Shown here piece by piece: positions 8,486 through 17,081 of a DNA stretch of 40,550 nucleotides (position 1 is its first letter; the number at the start of each line of letters is the position of its first letter). The stretch comes from an uncultured Clostridia bacterium. GTDB taxonomy: Bacteria; Bacillota; Clostridia; Oscillospirales; CAG-272. Both the position numbers and the translations under genes were made by a program. Under the pieces are notes generated by a model that was not told the DNA's origin, ran no database searches, and saw only the letters and a list, made by a program, of their open reading frames with translations. The stretch lies in NCBI GenBank assembly GCA_904501715.1, contig CAJGCD010000005.1, forward strand, positions 1 to 40,550, in the 5' to 3' direction.

Positions 8486-8514
8486 AAAGGCAGGTACGTT
8501 GCGTGACCTGCCTT
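8486..8514. terminator. Terminator after rpmE (bidirectional)
   Basis: Stem AAAGGCAGGT / ACCTGCCTTT with a short loop. T-rich sequence follows on the minus strand (TATTATTTTTT) and a run of six T on the plus strand. Confidence 0.75.
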
Positions 8515-8540
8515 TTTTGCCAAACAAACCGTAAAAACGA

Positions 8541-8750
8541 TTACTTGCCTGCTCTCTCGAGTCTTCTCTTGAACTTATCAAGACGACCGCCGGCATCAAC
8601 AAACTTCTGCTTACCGGTGAAGAAGGGATGGCACTTGGAGCAAATTTCAACTCTGATCTCTCCGCCCTTGGTGGACTTGGTAGTAGCTACCTCTCCGCAA
8701 GCGCAACGGATCACGCACTCTTCATAGTTAGGATGGATTCCCGATTTCAT
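8541..8750 (-). CDS. rpmE: 50S ribosomal protein L31, zinc-binding type
   Basis: A 69-residue L31 with the family pattern MKSGIHPNY, RCACGEV, CSKCHPFFTGKQKFVD and a basic tail. The Cys residues (CxC and CxxC) place it in the zinc-containing class, the one replaced by the zinc-free form under zinc limitation in Bacillus. The start at 8750 is the canonical MKSG start; upstream codons in the same frame lack a ribosome site. Own promoter at 8812-8840 and structured leader. Confidence 0.97.
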   Translation of the reverse strand: MKSGIHPNYEECVIRCACGEVATTKSTKGGEIRVEICSKCHPFFTGKQKFVDAGGRLDKFKRRLERAGK

Positions 8751-8778
8751 AACACATTTTACCTCGTTTCTAATATTC

Positions 8779-8806
8779 CGATGTTCTTTGACATCGTTTG
8801 CAAACG
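8779..8806 (-). promoter_or_regulatory. Structured leader of rpmE
   Basis: Between the promoter and the start are two adjacent small hairpins on the minus strand: the palindrome CGTTTGCAAACG (8795-8806) and CGATGT-caaaga-ACATCG (8779-8796), which share two bases. L31 leaders that bind L31 are known in Firmicutes; whether this is one is inference from position. Confidence 0.4.
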
Positions 8807-8811
8807 CAGTT

Positions 8812-8840
8812 ATTATATCACACTTTTTTCCCGATTGCAA
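8812..8840 (-). promoter_or_regulatory. rpmE promoter
   Basis: TTGCAA (8835-8840) and TATAAT (8812-8817) on the minus strand with a 17-bp spacer. Confidence 0.75.
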
Positions 8841-8881
8841 TACCTTTTTTGAAATTTTTAACTTATTTTTTCAAAAGCCCG
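8841..8881 (-). terminator. AT-rich hairpin after sigE
   Basis: On the minus strand, CTTTTGAAA pairs with TTTCAAAAAAG around an AT-rich loop and ends in T/A-rich sequence, spanning the sigE stop. Weak thermodynamically; it may also just be an AT-rich spacer. Confidence 0.35.
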
Positions 8882-9587
8882 CTTCTATCTCAATTTTCAG
8901 CTTAGCAATTATCTTTTTTTCCAGACGTGATATGTAGGATTGAGATATGCCCAGCTTGTCGGCTACCTCCTTTTGGGTAAGCTCCCTTTTGCCGTTCATT
9001 CCGTACCTCAGCTCTATTATTTCTCTTTCTCTTTCGGAGAGGTCGGCAACCGCCCGTCTGATAGCCATTCTTTCCTCCATTACCTCTATCTCATAGGATA
9101 TACTGTCCTCATCACTTCCCAATATATCCGACAAAAGCAGCTCGTTTCCGTCCCAATCAGTGTTCAGCGGCTCGTCTATGGATATTTCCGCCCTTGTGCC
9201 CGCATTTTTGCGGATATACATCAATATCTCGTTCTCTATGCATCTGGAGGCATAGGTAGCCAGCTTGATGTTCTTATCCGCTTTGAAGGTATTTATTGCC
9301 TTTATGAGTCCTATTGTGCCTATTGACACCAGATCCTCTATGCCGACCCCCGTGTTTTCAAAGCGCTTGGCTATGTACACCACAAGCCGTAAATTATGCT
9401 CTATAAGCCGCTGACGTGCGCTCTCGTCCTCGGCTATACGGCATATCATTTCGCTTTCCTCTTCCTTTTCAAGGGGCGGCGGCAGCACCTCGGTTCCGTT
9501 TATATAATAAATCCCGCCTCTTTTTTTGCCTAACCAGTCAACCAGCTTTTTCTTTATTTTAAAAAACCAAACAACGACAGCTCTCAT
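8871..9587 (-). CDS. sigE: Sporulation sigma factor SigE (pro-SigE)
   Basis: A 238-residue sigma-70 family protein specific to the mother cell. The N-terminal pro-sequence has a hydrophobic/basic amphipathic segment (MRAVVVWFFKIKKKLVDWLG) and then YYINGTEVLPPPL, matching the YYIGGSEALPPPL of Bacillus pro-SigE near the cleavage site. Region 2 includes NLRLVVYIAKRF and GTIGLIKAI; region 4 ends in a helix-turn-helix (TQKEVADKLGISQSYISRLE). I prefer ATG 9587 with GGGGGAG immediately upstream; a TTG at 9614 in frame would overlap spoIIGA. The last bases of spoIIGA (stop 9601-9603) abut it, so both are one operon. Unlike many Clostridia, no sigG follows here; rpmE does. Confidence 0.95.
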   Translation of the reverse strand: MRAVVVWFFKIKKKLVDWLGKKRGGIYYINGTEVLPPPLEKEEESEMICRIAEDESARQRLIEHNLRLVVYIAKRFENTGVGIEDLVSIGTIGLIKAINTFKADKNIKLATYASRCIENEILMYIRKNAGTRAEISIDEPLNTDWDGNELLLSDILGSDEDSISYEIEVMEERMAIRRAVADLSEREREIIELRYGMNGKRELTQKEVADKLGISQSYISRLEKKIIAKLKIEIEAGF

Positions 9588-9600
9588 ATCTCCCCCAAAA

Positions 9601-10479
9601 TCATACTGCACCAAAAACGACCGCGGAAGGTATCAAGGCTTTAGCTCCGTAGGCATTTTTACCTATCTCCCCAAAGGCTACAAGCGCATCGACTATGCTC
9701 CATCCCTTCCCCATATTTATTCGTATTTCATCCACCCTTACAGCGTAAAGCAGACTGCTTCCTCCCACCGTACCTGTGGGTATGATCCGTATACGTTTTA
9801 TCTCCTCTGTGCTCAGCTCTTCCGTTTTTCCGCTCTTTATAGTTTTTGCCATATCGCAGGGCAATATCCTTTCCATTTCGCTCTTTTCAACTACTATACA
9901 GGGCTTTGCGCTTATAGGCTCAACAAGAAGATTACCGCTGTCGCAAAACGCCTTAAAGCGAGTATTTTTATTTCCGTAGCATATCTCTATCTCGCCCTCT
10001 GTCCTTGCGCTTTTTCTCTTAAAGAAGGCTCCTCCGAAAAGAGCAAGTCCTCCGCTTACCGCCGCAAGAATTGCAAACAGCCATACGGAAATTCCGTCCG
10101 CGTCCTCCTCTGTTCCCAGCATTCGGTCCAGACCAAGCTTATTAAACAGCGAAAACAAGACCGTCATAGCACCGCCGAGAACAATAGATACGGCGGCATA
10201 TACCACTGTACACTGGCATATCTCTTTTAAATTTCCTTTTCTTTTATATGCCACGGTACACATTACCCCGCAAGCTAAAATGTCAAGAAGGGCAGAAAAA
10301 ATCCCCCTCAAGGCTATAAACAGCGATACACAGGCGTACACCCCTCCCAAGAAAGCCGCGATCACCGTCCTTTTTAGCGACAGAGGATGTGTTAAAAGCT
10401 TTGAGGTAAGGAAAAAGCAAAGAAGGTCCATGCTGAAATTTATAAGAAAAAATATATCTATGTAAACAGTCTGTTCCAT
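9601..10479 (-). CDS. spoIIGA: Pro-SigE processing peptidase SpoIIGA
   Basis: A 292-residue protein. About five hydrophobic segments occupy residues 1-150, and a soluble aspartic-protease-like domain with the catalytic FCDSGN motif and flanking LLVEPIS follows. SpoIIGA sits in the sporulation septum and cleaves the pro-sequence of SigE in the mother cell after a signal from SpoIIR. The ATG at 10479 is preceded by CAGGAGG. It is the first gene of the spoIIGA-sigE unit and is divergent from ribF, with 138 bp between the two starts. Confidence 0.95.
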   Translation of the reverse strand: MEQTVYIDIFFLINFSMDLLCFFLTSKLLTHPLSLKRTVIAAFLGGVYACVSLFIALRGIFSALLDILACGVMCTVAYKRKGNLKEICQCTVVYAAVSIVLGGAMTVLFSLFNKLGLDRMLGTEEDADGISVWLFAILAAVSGGLALFGGAFFKRKSARTEGEIEICYGNKNTRFKAFCDSGNLLVEPISAKPCIVVEKSEMERILPCDMAKTIKSGKTEELSTEEIKRIRIIPTGTVGGSSLLYAVRVDEIRINMGKGWSIVDALVAFGEIGKNAYGAKALIPSAVVFGAV

Positions 10480-10497
10480 ATACCGCCTCCTGTACCA

Positions 10498-10531
10498 ATT
10501 ATACTCCTCGGCGTCCGTATATTTTGTCTTA
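10498..10531 (-). promoter_or_regulatory. Possible Spo0A-type promoter of spoIIGA
   Basis: A TATAAT (10498-10503) lies upstream of spoIIGA on the minus strand without a matching -35 at 17 bp. TTTTGTCTTA on the plus strand (10522-10531) resembles a weak Spo0A box (consensus TTTGTCRAA). In Bacillus, spoIIG has an unusual long spacer and is activated by Spo0A; the layout fits, but the box match is partial. Confidence 0.3.
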
Positions 10532-10557
10532 TCTTGCGCCCTTTTTAAAAATATATC

Positions 10558-10586
10558 TTGCTTTATAGGGCAAACTATGTTATAAT
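10558..10586 (+). promoter_or_regulatory. ribF promoter
   Basis: TTGCTT (10558-10563) and TATAAT (10581-10586), 17-bp spacer, 31 bp before the ribF ATG. Confidence 0.65.
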
Positions 10587-10617
10587 CTTGGAAGTAAACG
10601 ACGAGAAAGGAGGCACT

Positions 10618-11535
10618 ATGAAAACTTATAAAAGCTTAAGCTTCTGCGCTGAGGGTGAAACGGTTTGCGCCCTTGGTTGCTTTGACGGAGTCCATATAGG
10701 ACACGTGTCTATAATAAACGAAGCTAAAAAAGTTTCAAGGCTTCTTTCCCTCCCCGCGGCTGTATGGAGCTTTGCCGAACCGCCGAAAAATTATTTCTCG
10801 GCAGACAAAATCCCTCTGCTTTCCTCTGCCGCAGAAAAGCGCTCGCTTATGCGGGGGCTCGGAGTAGATATATTCGTCAGCGTTAAATTTGACAAGAGCA
10901 TAGCCTCTATGAGCGCCCCCGATTTCTTTGAAAATATCCTTCTTGGGCAAATGAAGGCAAAGCACCTTGTATGCGGCTTTAATTACCGCTTTGGAAAAGG
11001 CGGAGAGGGCGATACGGCTCTTCTTGAGCGTCTTTGCGCAAAGCATGGTATAGGCATTTCGGTAATGCCCCCCGTTGAGCTTAACGGAAAGGCGGTGAGC
11101 TCATCGGAAATACGAGCTCTGCTTCTTGAGGGCGATATCGCGCAAGCTAACCGCTATCTTGGCAGACCCTATTCTGTTCACGCTAAAGTAGTTGACGGTC
11201 AGCATCTCGGTCGCACTTTGGGCTTTCCCACTCTTAACCAAAGCTATCCCCCAAAAAAGCTTGTGGTCGCAAGAGGTGTTTATCTTAGCCGCGTCCATAT
11301 AAACAAAAAAGCTTTTTACGGCATCACAAACGTAGGATACAGACCCACGGTAGGCGGAGCTGTCTTATACGCGGAAACAAACGTATTCGACTTTAATGAC
11401 AACGCGTACGGAAAGACCGTGACCGTAGAGCTTTTGGAATTCATACGAGCGGAGAAAAAATTCAATTCCGTGGAGCTTCTGTCAGAGCAAGTGCATAAGG
11501 ATATGGCTCTGGCTAAAGAAATGCTTAAAAAATAA
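10618..11535 (+). CDS. ribF: Bifunctional riboflavin kinase / FAD synthetase
   Basis: A 305-residue protein of usual RibF length. The N-terminal nucleotidyltransferase domain carries the GCFDGVHIGH motif and FNYRFGKGG; the C-terminal flavokinase domain has GRTLGFPTLN, a GVY motif and TNVGYRPTV. It phosphorylates riboflavin to FMN and adenylates FMN to FAD in the cytoplasm. The ATG at 10618 follows AAAGGAGG; an earlier in-frame start at 10558 falls inside the promoter. Monocistronic, ended by a strong terminator. No riboflavin riboswitch is visible in the short leader. Confidence 0.96.
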   Translation: MKTYKSLSFCAEGETVCALGCFDGVHIGHVSIINEAKKVSRLLSLPAAVWSFAEPPKNYFSADKIPLLSSAAEKRSLMRGLGVDIFVSVKFDKSIASMSAPDFFENILLGQMKAKHLVCGFNYRFGKGGEGDTALLERLCAKHGIGISVMPPVELNGKAVSSSEIRALLLEGDIAQANRYLGRPYSVHAKVVDGQHLGRTLGFPTLNQSYPPKKLVVARGVYLSRVHINKKAFYGITNVGYRPTVGGAVLYAETNVFDFNDNAYGKTVTVELLEFIRAEKKFNSVELLSEQVHKDMALAKEMLKK

Positions 11536-11575
11536 AACTGTCTCATTAAAAATGAGACAGTTTCTTTTATTTTAG
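11535..11575. terminator. Bidirectional terminator between ribF and surface gene A
   Basis: Perfect stem AAACTGTCTCATT / AATGAGACAGTTT with a 3-nt loop; T-rich tails on both strands (CTTTTATTTTAG on plus, TTTATTTTTTAAG on minus). Confidence 0.9.
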
Positions 11576-13791
11576 TTCTCTTTTCGTTTTATCAATACAT
11601 CCGCTCCAAGGGCTATGAGAGCTATAATGCCCATGGCAGACACGCCTAACACCGAGCCACAGCCATCCTTGGCGGGGCTTTGGCTTTGCTCTGTCATCTT
11701 ATCCTCTGTATCGGAGGAGGATGCTTCTGTGCTGACCTTATTTGCGGTGTTCTCCTCTTCCTGCTGTACCTTATCCTCCTCAGTGTCCTTTTCTTCTTCG
11801 GAGTCTTGCTCTTCCTGCTTGGGAGGAATGTCCGTATTAAGCTCAACAAGAGCCTTATATGCCGCATCAAGTGCCGCTATTTGCTCCGCAACGCTTGCCT
11901 GCGTCACTCTCGTGATATCGGTATCGCTCCCGAAAAGCTCTTCCGCCTGTTGGCACTCGGTCATAAGACCCGCATAGCTTTCAGCCGTATATTTGCTTGC
12001 GGAAAGTGCGCGATAATTTTTCACGTCCTCCTTAAGATCAGACATATCAAACGCCAATACAGACTGCGCCAAGGATGCGCTCATATCCTTTTGCGCCACA
12101 CCTCTTCCGCAATTACCCAAGCCCTCCATGCTATCAAGAAATACGTTATTGCTTGCCGTTATATTTTTATCCGTTTTTATTATATGCACCAGACAAGGAT
12201 CTTCGTTTACGGGCATATCAAGAGCTCCCACATTTACGCAATCCTTAACTGTCATACTCTTGTTAGTCCTTGCAACGATGCCCGCGGCTATTCGGGAGCA
12301 ATCCTCGTTATCCTTGCCCGAGTTGCATATTACGTCACCTGCGTTTACACAAGCCTCAACCACCGTGGGCTTTGTTGAGTCACCGATCTTTTCTCCGATA
12401 GTCGTGCTGTTGACAGTGTTAGAAAGAATACCCTCGCCTTCCATAAAAGCGAATATTCCGGCAGCGCCCGTAACACCCTCCACGTCACCTAAATTCATAC
12501 AATTCTTTACTACTACATCCGAAGTACCGCTGCTCCATCCGCTTCCTTCGCTGTTAGCCCAGCGACCGAGAATACCTCCCGCATAGCCTGCTCCGCTGAG
12601 GACACCCTCATTAACGCAGTTCTCTATCCTTAAACCAACCGTATCCTTATTAAATCCAAGCTGTGTGCCGGCGGCGACTATGCCGCCCACCTCAAGACCT
12701 TGAATATCCCCCTTATTTACACAGTTCTTAAAGGTATACGTGGCATCGTCAAAGCCCGCCCAGCTCCACGAAGAGCTTACGGTAATAAACATACCCGCCA
12801 TACCCCCCGCAGCAGATGAGGACGTTCCCGTCTTTACGTTAATTATTCCTTTATTTACACAGTCGGTAATATTCAAAACACCTACCGAGTACACCTGTCC
12901 GATAATTCCTCCCGCGTATGCGTTTACCGCCTTTGGATTTACCGCCGCGGGATCTCCCGCTGAAATCTTGCCCTCATTTACACACCTCAGGGCATTAAGT
13001 GATTTAGTAGCCTCGCCTTTGTTGTACATACCGCCTATCATACCGCCTATACCGGTGTACCCCGTTGAAAGGGTATGCAGGTCGCCGCTGTTCAAGCAGT
13101 CCTCAAAGCTGACGTCCGCACCCTGTGACCATCCCATAAGACCACCTATATTCACATCGGGCTGTGCGGATATAATATTGCCCTCGTTAGCACAGCCTTT
13201 AAAGGAAATCGTATAGTTGCCCGACGCAAAGCCAACAATGCCTCCCGCCCAAACCTTGCGGGCGCCGCCCGTAGCCCTTGTGTCTATCCTTATATCACCC
13301 GTATTTTTGCAATCCTTAAAGGTAATGCTGCCATCCACGACCGATACAAGACCGCCTATTCTTCCCTTATTGGTATCAAATCCGAATATCCTTATATCAA
13401 CGTTGGAGGTAACGTTTTCAAAGCTTCCCTTGGCGACCAGCGCAACTCCCGCCACGTCCGCGGAGGCCTTAAGCTCTATGCTTCCGTCCACCGTGAGATT
13501 TTTGACCGTACCCGCTACCTGCGTAAATACAGAGCGAATAGCACTGTTGCCAATGGTTATCTTTTTTCCGTTTCCGTCGAAGACACCCTTAAAGCAATCG
13601 GAATATGTCTCTGTAACGGTTATATCCTTGTTAAGATAATAGTTTCCATTTGCCTCCATTGCGAGAAACTCGCTCTCCGAATTTACGGCAATACCCGAAG
13701 GCGTGTTCGATTGAGCTCCCGCAGGAACAACCATACTCAAAAGCGCAAAAAGCATTCCCCACACTACGACTAAAGCTGCTGTTCTCTTCAT
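11572..13791 (-). CDS. GLUG-type beta-helix surface protein A, Cys-helix C-terminal tail
   Basis: A 739-residue secreted protein. Signal peptide cleaved near PAGAQ (residue 26). Residues about 85-560 are roughly ten imperfect repeats of the form GGI(V/I)G, strand, then (N/D/G)C(V/A/M)N-x-G-(D/N/K)-I. This is the GLUG/beta-helix type pattern of bacterial surface proteins. A helical FIVAR-like segment (about 610-665) and an acidic Glu/Asp linker follow. The end is DGCGS, a hydrophobic helix and KRKEN, shared with three other proteins in the window. No LPXTG, SLH or catalytic motif. ATG 13791 with GGAG upstream. It lies 128 bp downstream of paralogue B on the same strand, probably in the same unit in part. 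Likely a surface adhesin or scaffold; function not shown. Confidence 0.85.
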   Translation of the reverse strand: MKRTAALVVVWGMLFALLSMVVPAGAQSNTPSGIAVNSESEFLAMEANGNYYLNKDITVTETYSDCFKGVFDGNGKKITIGNSAIRSVFTQVAGTVKNLTVDGSIELKASADVAGVALVAKGSFENVTSNVDIRIFGFDTNKGRIGGLVSVVDGSITFKDCKNTGDIRIDTRATGGARKVWAGGIVGFASGNYTISFKGCANEGNIISAQPDVNIGGLMGWSQGADVSFEDCLNSGDLHTLSTGYTGIGGMIGGMYNKGEATKSLNALRCVNEGKISAGDPAAVNPKAVNAYAGGIIGQVYSVGVLNITDCVNKGIINVKTGTSSSAAGGMAGMFITVSSSWSWAGFDDATYTFKNCVNKGDIQGLEVGGIVAAGTQLGFNKDTVGLRIENCVNEGVLSGAGYAGGILGRWANSEGSGWSSGTSDVVVKNCMNLGDVEGVTGAAGIFAFMEGEGILSNTVNSTTIGEKIGDSTKPTVVEACVNAGDVICNSGKDNEDCSRIAAGIVARTNKSMTVKDCVNVGALDMPVNEDPCLVHIIKTDKNITASNNVFLDSMEGLGNCGRGVAQKDMSASLAQSVLAFDMSDLKEDVKNYRALSASKYTAESYAGLMTECQQAEELFGSDTDITRVTQASVAEQIAALDAAYKALVELNTDIPPKQEEQDSEEEKDTEEDKVQQEEENTANKVSTEASSSDTEDKMTEQSQSPAKDGCGSVLGVSAMGIIALIALGADVLIKRKEN

Positions 13792-13841
13792 TCTTAGTCT
13801 CCGTACATAATTATAAATTTCAATCTGCCTATCATTTTGCC

Positions 13842-13885
13842 AAAAGCCGCCTTTACTATCTTCACTGACAGCAAAAGCGGCTTTG
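13842..13885 (-). terminator. Terminator-like hairpin after surface gene B
   Basis: On the minus strand AAAGCCGC pairs with GCGGCTTTT, with partial pairing further in. The T run is short, so read-through into surface gene A is likely. Confidence 0.5.
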
Positions 13886-13919
13886 TTGTTATTTATCCGT
13901 TATTGTGCGTAACGGAAGA

Positions 13920-16769
13920 TCAGTCCTCTTTCCTACGTTTAGCAGTTCCCGTGGCAAGTGCTATTATAGCCGTCAGCACTATTGCGCCGCCGCCTACAAG
14001 ACCCGTGCAGCCAAGCTCTATCTCTCCGCTCATATCCACCAGCGGTTCGCTGCTCTCGGTATTAGACGAGCTACCGCCGCCGGAGGGCGTTGTACCCTCG
14101 GGACGAAGGGTATCAAGGGTAAACTGACCCTTTTGATCCACATCTATACTTCCCTGAAGCGGGGGCTTCTCCAAGAGGACCTCTATTGCCTTGTATATCC
14201 TCTGCTCTGCCTTGTCAATGTCAGACTGCAGAACCTTTTCCATTTCTTCATCTTTCAGATTCATCAGTATTCTTGCGTCACGCATAGCAACGAAAAGCTC
14301 AAGCCAAGTAAATGAATACCACTCTTTTCCTGCTTCCTCACCCTTCAAGAGAGCGATCTCCAGCTTTTCAAAATTTCTCACTCCGTTGAGAACAAGACCA
14401 TTTATAGCCGCCTTCAGCTCTGCCACTACGTTATCCATATCAGCTTGTGAAGCCTCGGGGTCATTGATAAGCTTAGTTGCCTTTTCGAATACCGTTGCCA
14501 TAGGCACCCACGAGTCGGTCGTGTGGTCCTGAGGATATAATCCCTTTGCCTGCTCATATATCTTGCTAAGGTTGTAGGGATTGTTCTTTCTGTGGAAGAC
14601 CATAGTAGCCACCAACTCGCCTATCTGAGTGGCATTCTTAGCCTCTCCGCCCTGTATAGCCGTGGCGGTAGCACATCCGCTGAGGTAATATCCGCTACCA
14701 TCCTTAGAAAGAACGGTCATCTCGTGAGTTATAGGATATGCCGTTGTTGTTTCGGCAGAAGAAACAGCCCCCTTATTTATACTGTTCTTTATAGTGATCT
14801 CGCTCTTGGAATACGCCACTATTCCTCCTGCCATGCCGGGATTCTTAGAGGAAGCGTGAACGGTTCCCTCATTGTAGCAGTCCTCAAAAAGAACCTTTCC
14901 GTATTCGGGAAGCGAAGGCGTCTGGCTTACTCTGGAAGCAATACCGCCCGCGTTGTCTCCACCTACTATTGCTCCGCTGTTTTTAGACTTGGATATAGTA
15001 ATAGAGCTGAACTGAGCACCCGTGCTTGCAATTATACCGCCCGAATTTTCGGACGTAACGCCGGTGTCTACAGAGGTTATATTACCCTCGTTAACACACC
15101 ATACCATATTAAGATGTCCCTTAGCATTGGGATAAGCATAAATTCCTGCCGCGTCACCGCCGTTAGAGGATATAGCACCCTGATTCAGGCAGTTATAGAT
15201 GGTCATATAAAGCTCTTCACCTGACATCTCCTCATTTCTTGCCAGAATACCTCCCGCATGCTCCAAGTTACTTATATTACCCGTATTGGTACAGCAGTAA
15301 ATATCGAACTCACAGTAACGGTTTCTGTCTGTGTTCATAAGACTTCCGCCTATGGTTCCGAAGAAGCCACATATACCCGCCGTAGAGCTCCATGCAAACT
15401 TAGCGCTGCCCGATATAGTAATATTGCCCGAATTCTGAGATTCCTGAATGATAGTGTTTTCAACAGCACGGATTCCGCCTACGATTCCGCCGAGCATAGC
15501 GCCCTCACCGCGTTCCTCAATGCTTCCGCTGTTAGTACAGCCCTCTATGCTAAGCATTCTCTGTGCAAGCGTCTTGCAATACTGATATCCAAGTATTCCT
15601 CCGACGCCCACCTTTCCCTTGGAAATGGTAGTTATATTTTTGCTGTTTGAGCAATTCAGAAGCGACACGCTCTTTGTACGGGAAACACCAAGTATTCCTG
15701 CGATACCCATTCCGATATCACCAAGCTCGCTGGTAGCGGCACTGTTGCCCTCCTGACCCTCGGGAATAGCAAGCATAGCTATAATTCCCGAATTAGCGCA
15801 ATCGGAAAGCTCAGCGCTCTCGCCCGATGTCATTCCTACAATTCCGCCCAAGCCCGTGACCTTACCGTTAGTGCCTACGGTAAGATTTCCGGAATTAGAG
15901 CAGCCTTCAAAGCTCGCACGTGTAGCAATATAAGCGGTAATTCCGCCTATGTACAGCTCATCCGTGCTTGCGGAGCTGCTTATAGCACCGCTGTTTACAC
16001 AGTTGGTAAAGGTGCTGTCGGTAGCGTATCCGACTATTCCGCCGATAGCGGTCTTTGCCGAAAGCTTCGCCTCTCCCACAGTCAGAGTACCCTTGTTAAC
16101 TACGTTGGTAAACGCCGTCTTGTTAGCGGTACCGAACATAGCGCCTATTGCATCAACCACAGTAGTTGCCGAATTTACCGTAACGTTACCCTCGTTAAGT
16201 ACGTTCTTTACGGTAGAGCTGTTAACGTTAATGCTGAGAGCGCCCACGTTTTTGCCCTTTGTTTTATTCGTAACGTTAAAATCCACACTCGCTGTAATAT
16301 TCTCAAGGTTGGTGTAGCCCTGAGCCTCCTGACTGTTGAGTATGTGGTAGTTGGAATTATTGTTAGCCGTTATTGCCCCGTCAAAGGTAATATTCTTTAC
16401 GGTAATATTCTTAGTCCTTGAGAAGAGTGACGCATTGTTCAGCGTAAGCTTATATCCGCAGCCGTCAAGAGTTATACCTGTTATCACGCTGACTCCCGAG
16501 GCAAAGGTAGCAGTCTCATCCGCGCCCAGCGTAACGTCGGCGGTAAGGTAATAATACTTGTCGTTCTCCAAGTTCTTAAGCCCGTTTGCATCAGACACAG
16601 CGATAGCTCCGTCGGGAACGGTATATTGTGCTCTGTTAGCATCAGTAACCACGGTATTACCGACAGTTGACACGTCAAGTGGCGTGCCCGCCGCCGATGC
16701 GGGAATTACAGCTGCTATCATCGAAAGCATCATAACAGCTGTTAAAAATACGGAAATTATCTTCTTCAT
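13920..16769 (-). CDS. GLUG-type beta-helix surface protein B, Cys-helix C-terminal tail
   Basis: A 949-residue secreted protein, paralogue of its neighbours. Signal peptide MKKIISVFLTAVMML..., cleaved near ASAAG. After it comes TVGNTVVTDANRA, which recurs in protein C. About fourteen repeats of the pattern GGI(V/L)G ... (N/G/D)C-x-N-(S/E/T)-G-(N/A)-(I/V) occupy residues about 150-680. Two helical FIVAR-like segments follow, then IDVDQKGQFTLDTLRP, a Gly/Ser linker, LGCTG, a hydrophobic helix and KRRKED. ATG 16769 with GGAGG six bases upstream; upstream in-frame codons have no site. It has its own promoter at 16832-16860. Likely an exposed, membrane-tethered adhesin or S-layer-like protein; function not shown. 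Confidence 0.85.
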   Translation of the reverse strand: MKKIISVFLTAVMMLSMIAAVIPASAAGTPLDVSTVGNTVVTDANRAQYTVPDGAIAVSDANGLKNLENDKYYYLTADVTLGADETATFASGVSVITGITLDGCGYKLTLNNASLFSRTKNITVKNITFDGAITANNNSNYHILNSQEAQGYTNLENITASVDFNVTNKTKGKNVGALSINVNSSTVKNVLNEGNVTVNSATTVVDAIGAMFGTANKTAFTNVVNKGTLTVGEAKLSAKTAIGGIVGYATDSTFTNCVNSGAISSSASTDELYIGGITAYIATRASFEGCSNSGNLTVGTNGKVTGLGGIVGMTSGESAELSDCANSGIIAMLAIPEGQEGNSAATSELGDIGMGIAGILGVSRTKSVSLLNCSNSKNITTISKGKVGVGGILGYQYCKTLAQRMLSIEGCTNSGSIEERGEGAMLGGIVGGIRAVENTIIQESQNSGNITISGSAKFAWSSTAGICGFFGTIGGSLMNTDRNRYCEFDIYCCTNTGNISNLEHAGGILARNEEMSGEELYMTIYNCLNQGAISSNGGDAAGIYAYPNAKGHLNMVWCVNEGNITSVDTGVTSENSGGIIASTGAQFSSITISKSKNSGAIVGGDNAGGIASRVSQTPSLPEYGKVLFEDCYNEGTVHASSKNPGMAGGIVAYSKSEITIKNSINKGAVSSAETTTAYPITHEMTVLSKDGSGYYLSGCATATAIQGGEAKNATQIGELVATMVFHRKNNPYNLSKIYEQAKGLYPQDHTTDSWVPMATVFEKATKLINDPEASQADMDNVVAELKAAINGLVLNGVRNFEKLEIALLKGEEAGKEWYSFTWLELFVAMRDARILMNLKDEEMEKVLQSDIDKAEQRIYKAIEVLLEKPPLQGSIDVDQKGQFTLDTLRPEGTTPSGGGSSSNTESSEPLVDMSGEIELGCTGLVGGGAIVLTAIIALATGTAKRRKED

Positions 16770-16831
16770 CAGTTTCCTCCTAAATCGTGCGTTATATAAG
16801 CATATTATAAAAAACATACAGTAACAGTATA

Positions 16832-16860
16832 ATTTTATAATATTTTACCGATTTTGTCAA
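16832..16860 (-). promoter_or_regulatory. Promoter of surface gene B
   Basis: TTGACA (16855-16860) and TAAAAT (16832-16837) on the minus strand, 17-bp spacer; same hexamers as the promoter of gene C. Confidence 0.7.
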
Positions 16861-17037
16861 GGTTTATTGTAACTTTTAGCCGACCAAAGCAGGAAACTGT
16901 GCTTTTTCCTAAAAAAGCTCCTTGCAATTTAGGTATTTTGACAGTAGCCCTCTGCGGTTCGCCACTCTTGAAGCTACGTAAGGATGATATTCTCTTTTAT
17001 CTATTTTCTTTTATCTATTTTCATTTATCTTTTATCT
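16861..17037. other. Gap between surface genes B and C, nothing recognised
   Basis: A 61-codon frame on the plus strand (16854-17039) has no ribosome site and ends in a T/A-rich tract with repeats of TTTTATCTA (about 16988-17037). A small hairpin AAAGCAGG..TGCTTT lies near 16884-16904. I see no gene or RNA. Confidence 0.5.
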
Positions 17038-17068
17038 AAAAAAATCCGCTCCCCGAGGGGAGCGGATT
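17038..17068 (-). terminator. Terminator after surface gene C
   Basis: Perfect 12-bp stem AATCCGCTCCCC / GGGGAGCGGATT, followed on the minus strand by seven T. Confidence 0.9.
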
Positions 17069-17081
17069 CAATATTTAATTA

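Noticed and set aside
9588..9614. Upstream TTG start for sigE
   Set aside because: It would overlap spoIIGA and add residues before the typical pro-sequence; ATG 9587 has the better ribosome site.
16854..17039. 61-residue plus-strand ORF between surface genes B and C
   Set aside because: No ribosome site; it ends in a low-complexity T-rich tract and lies over the promoter of gene B.
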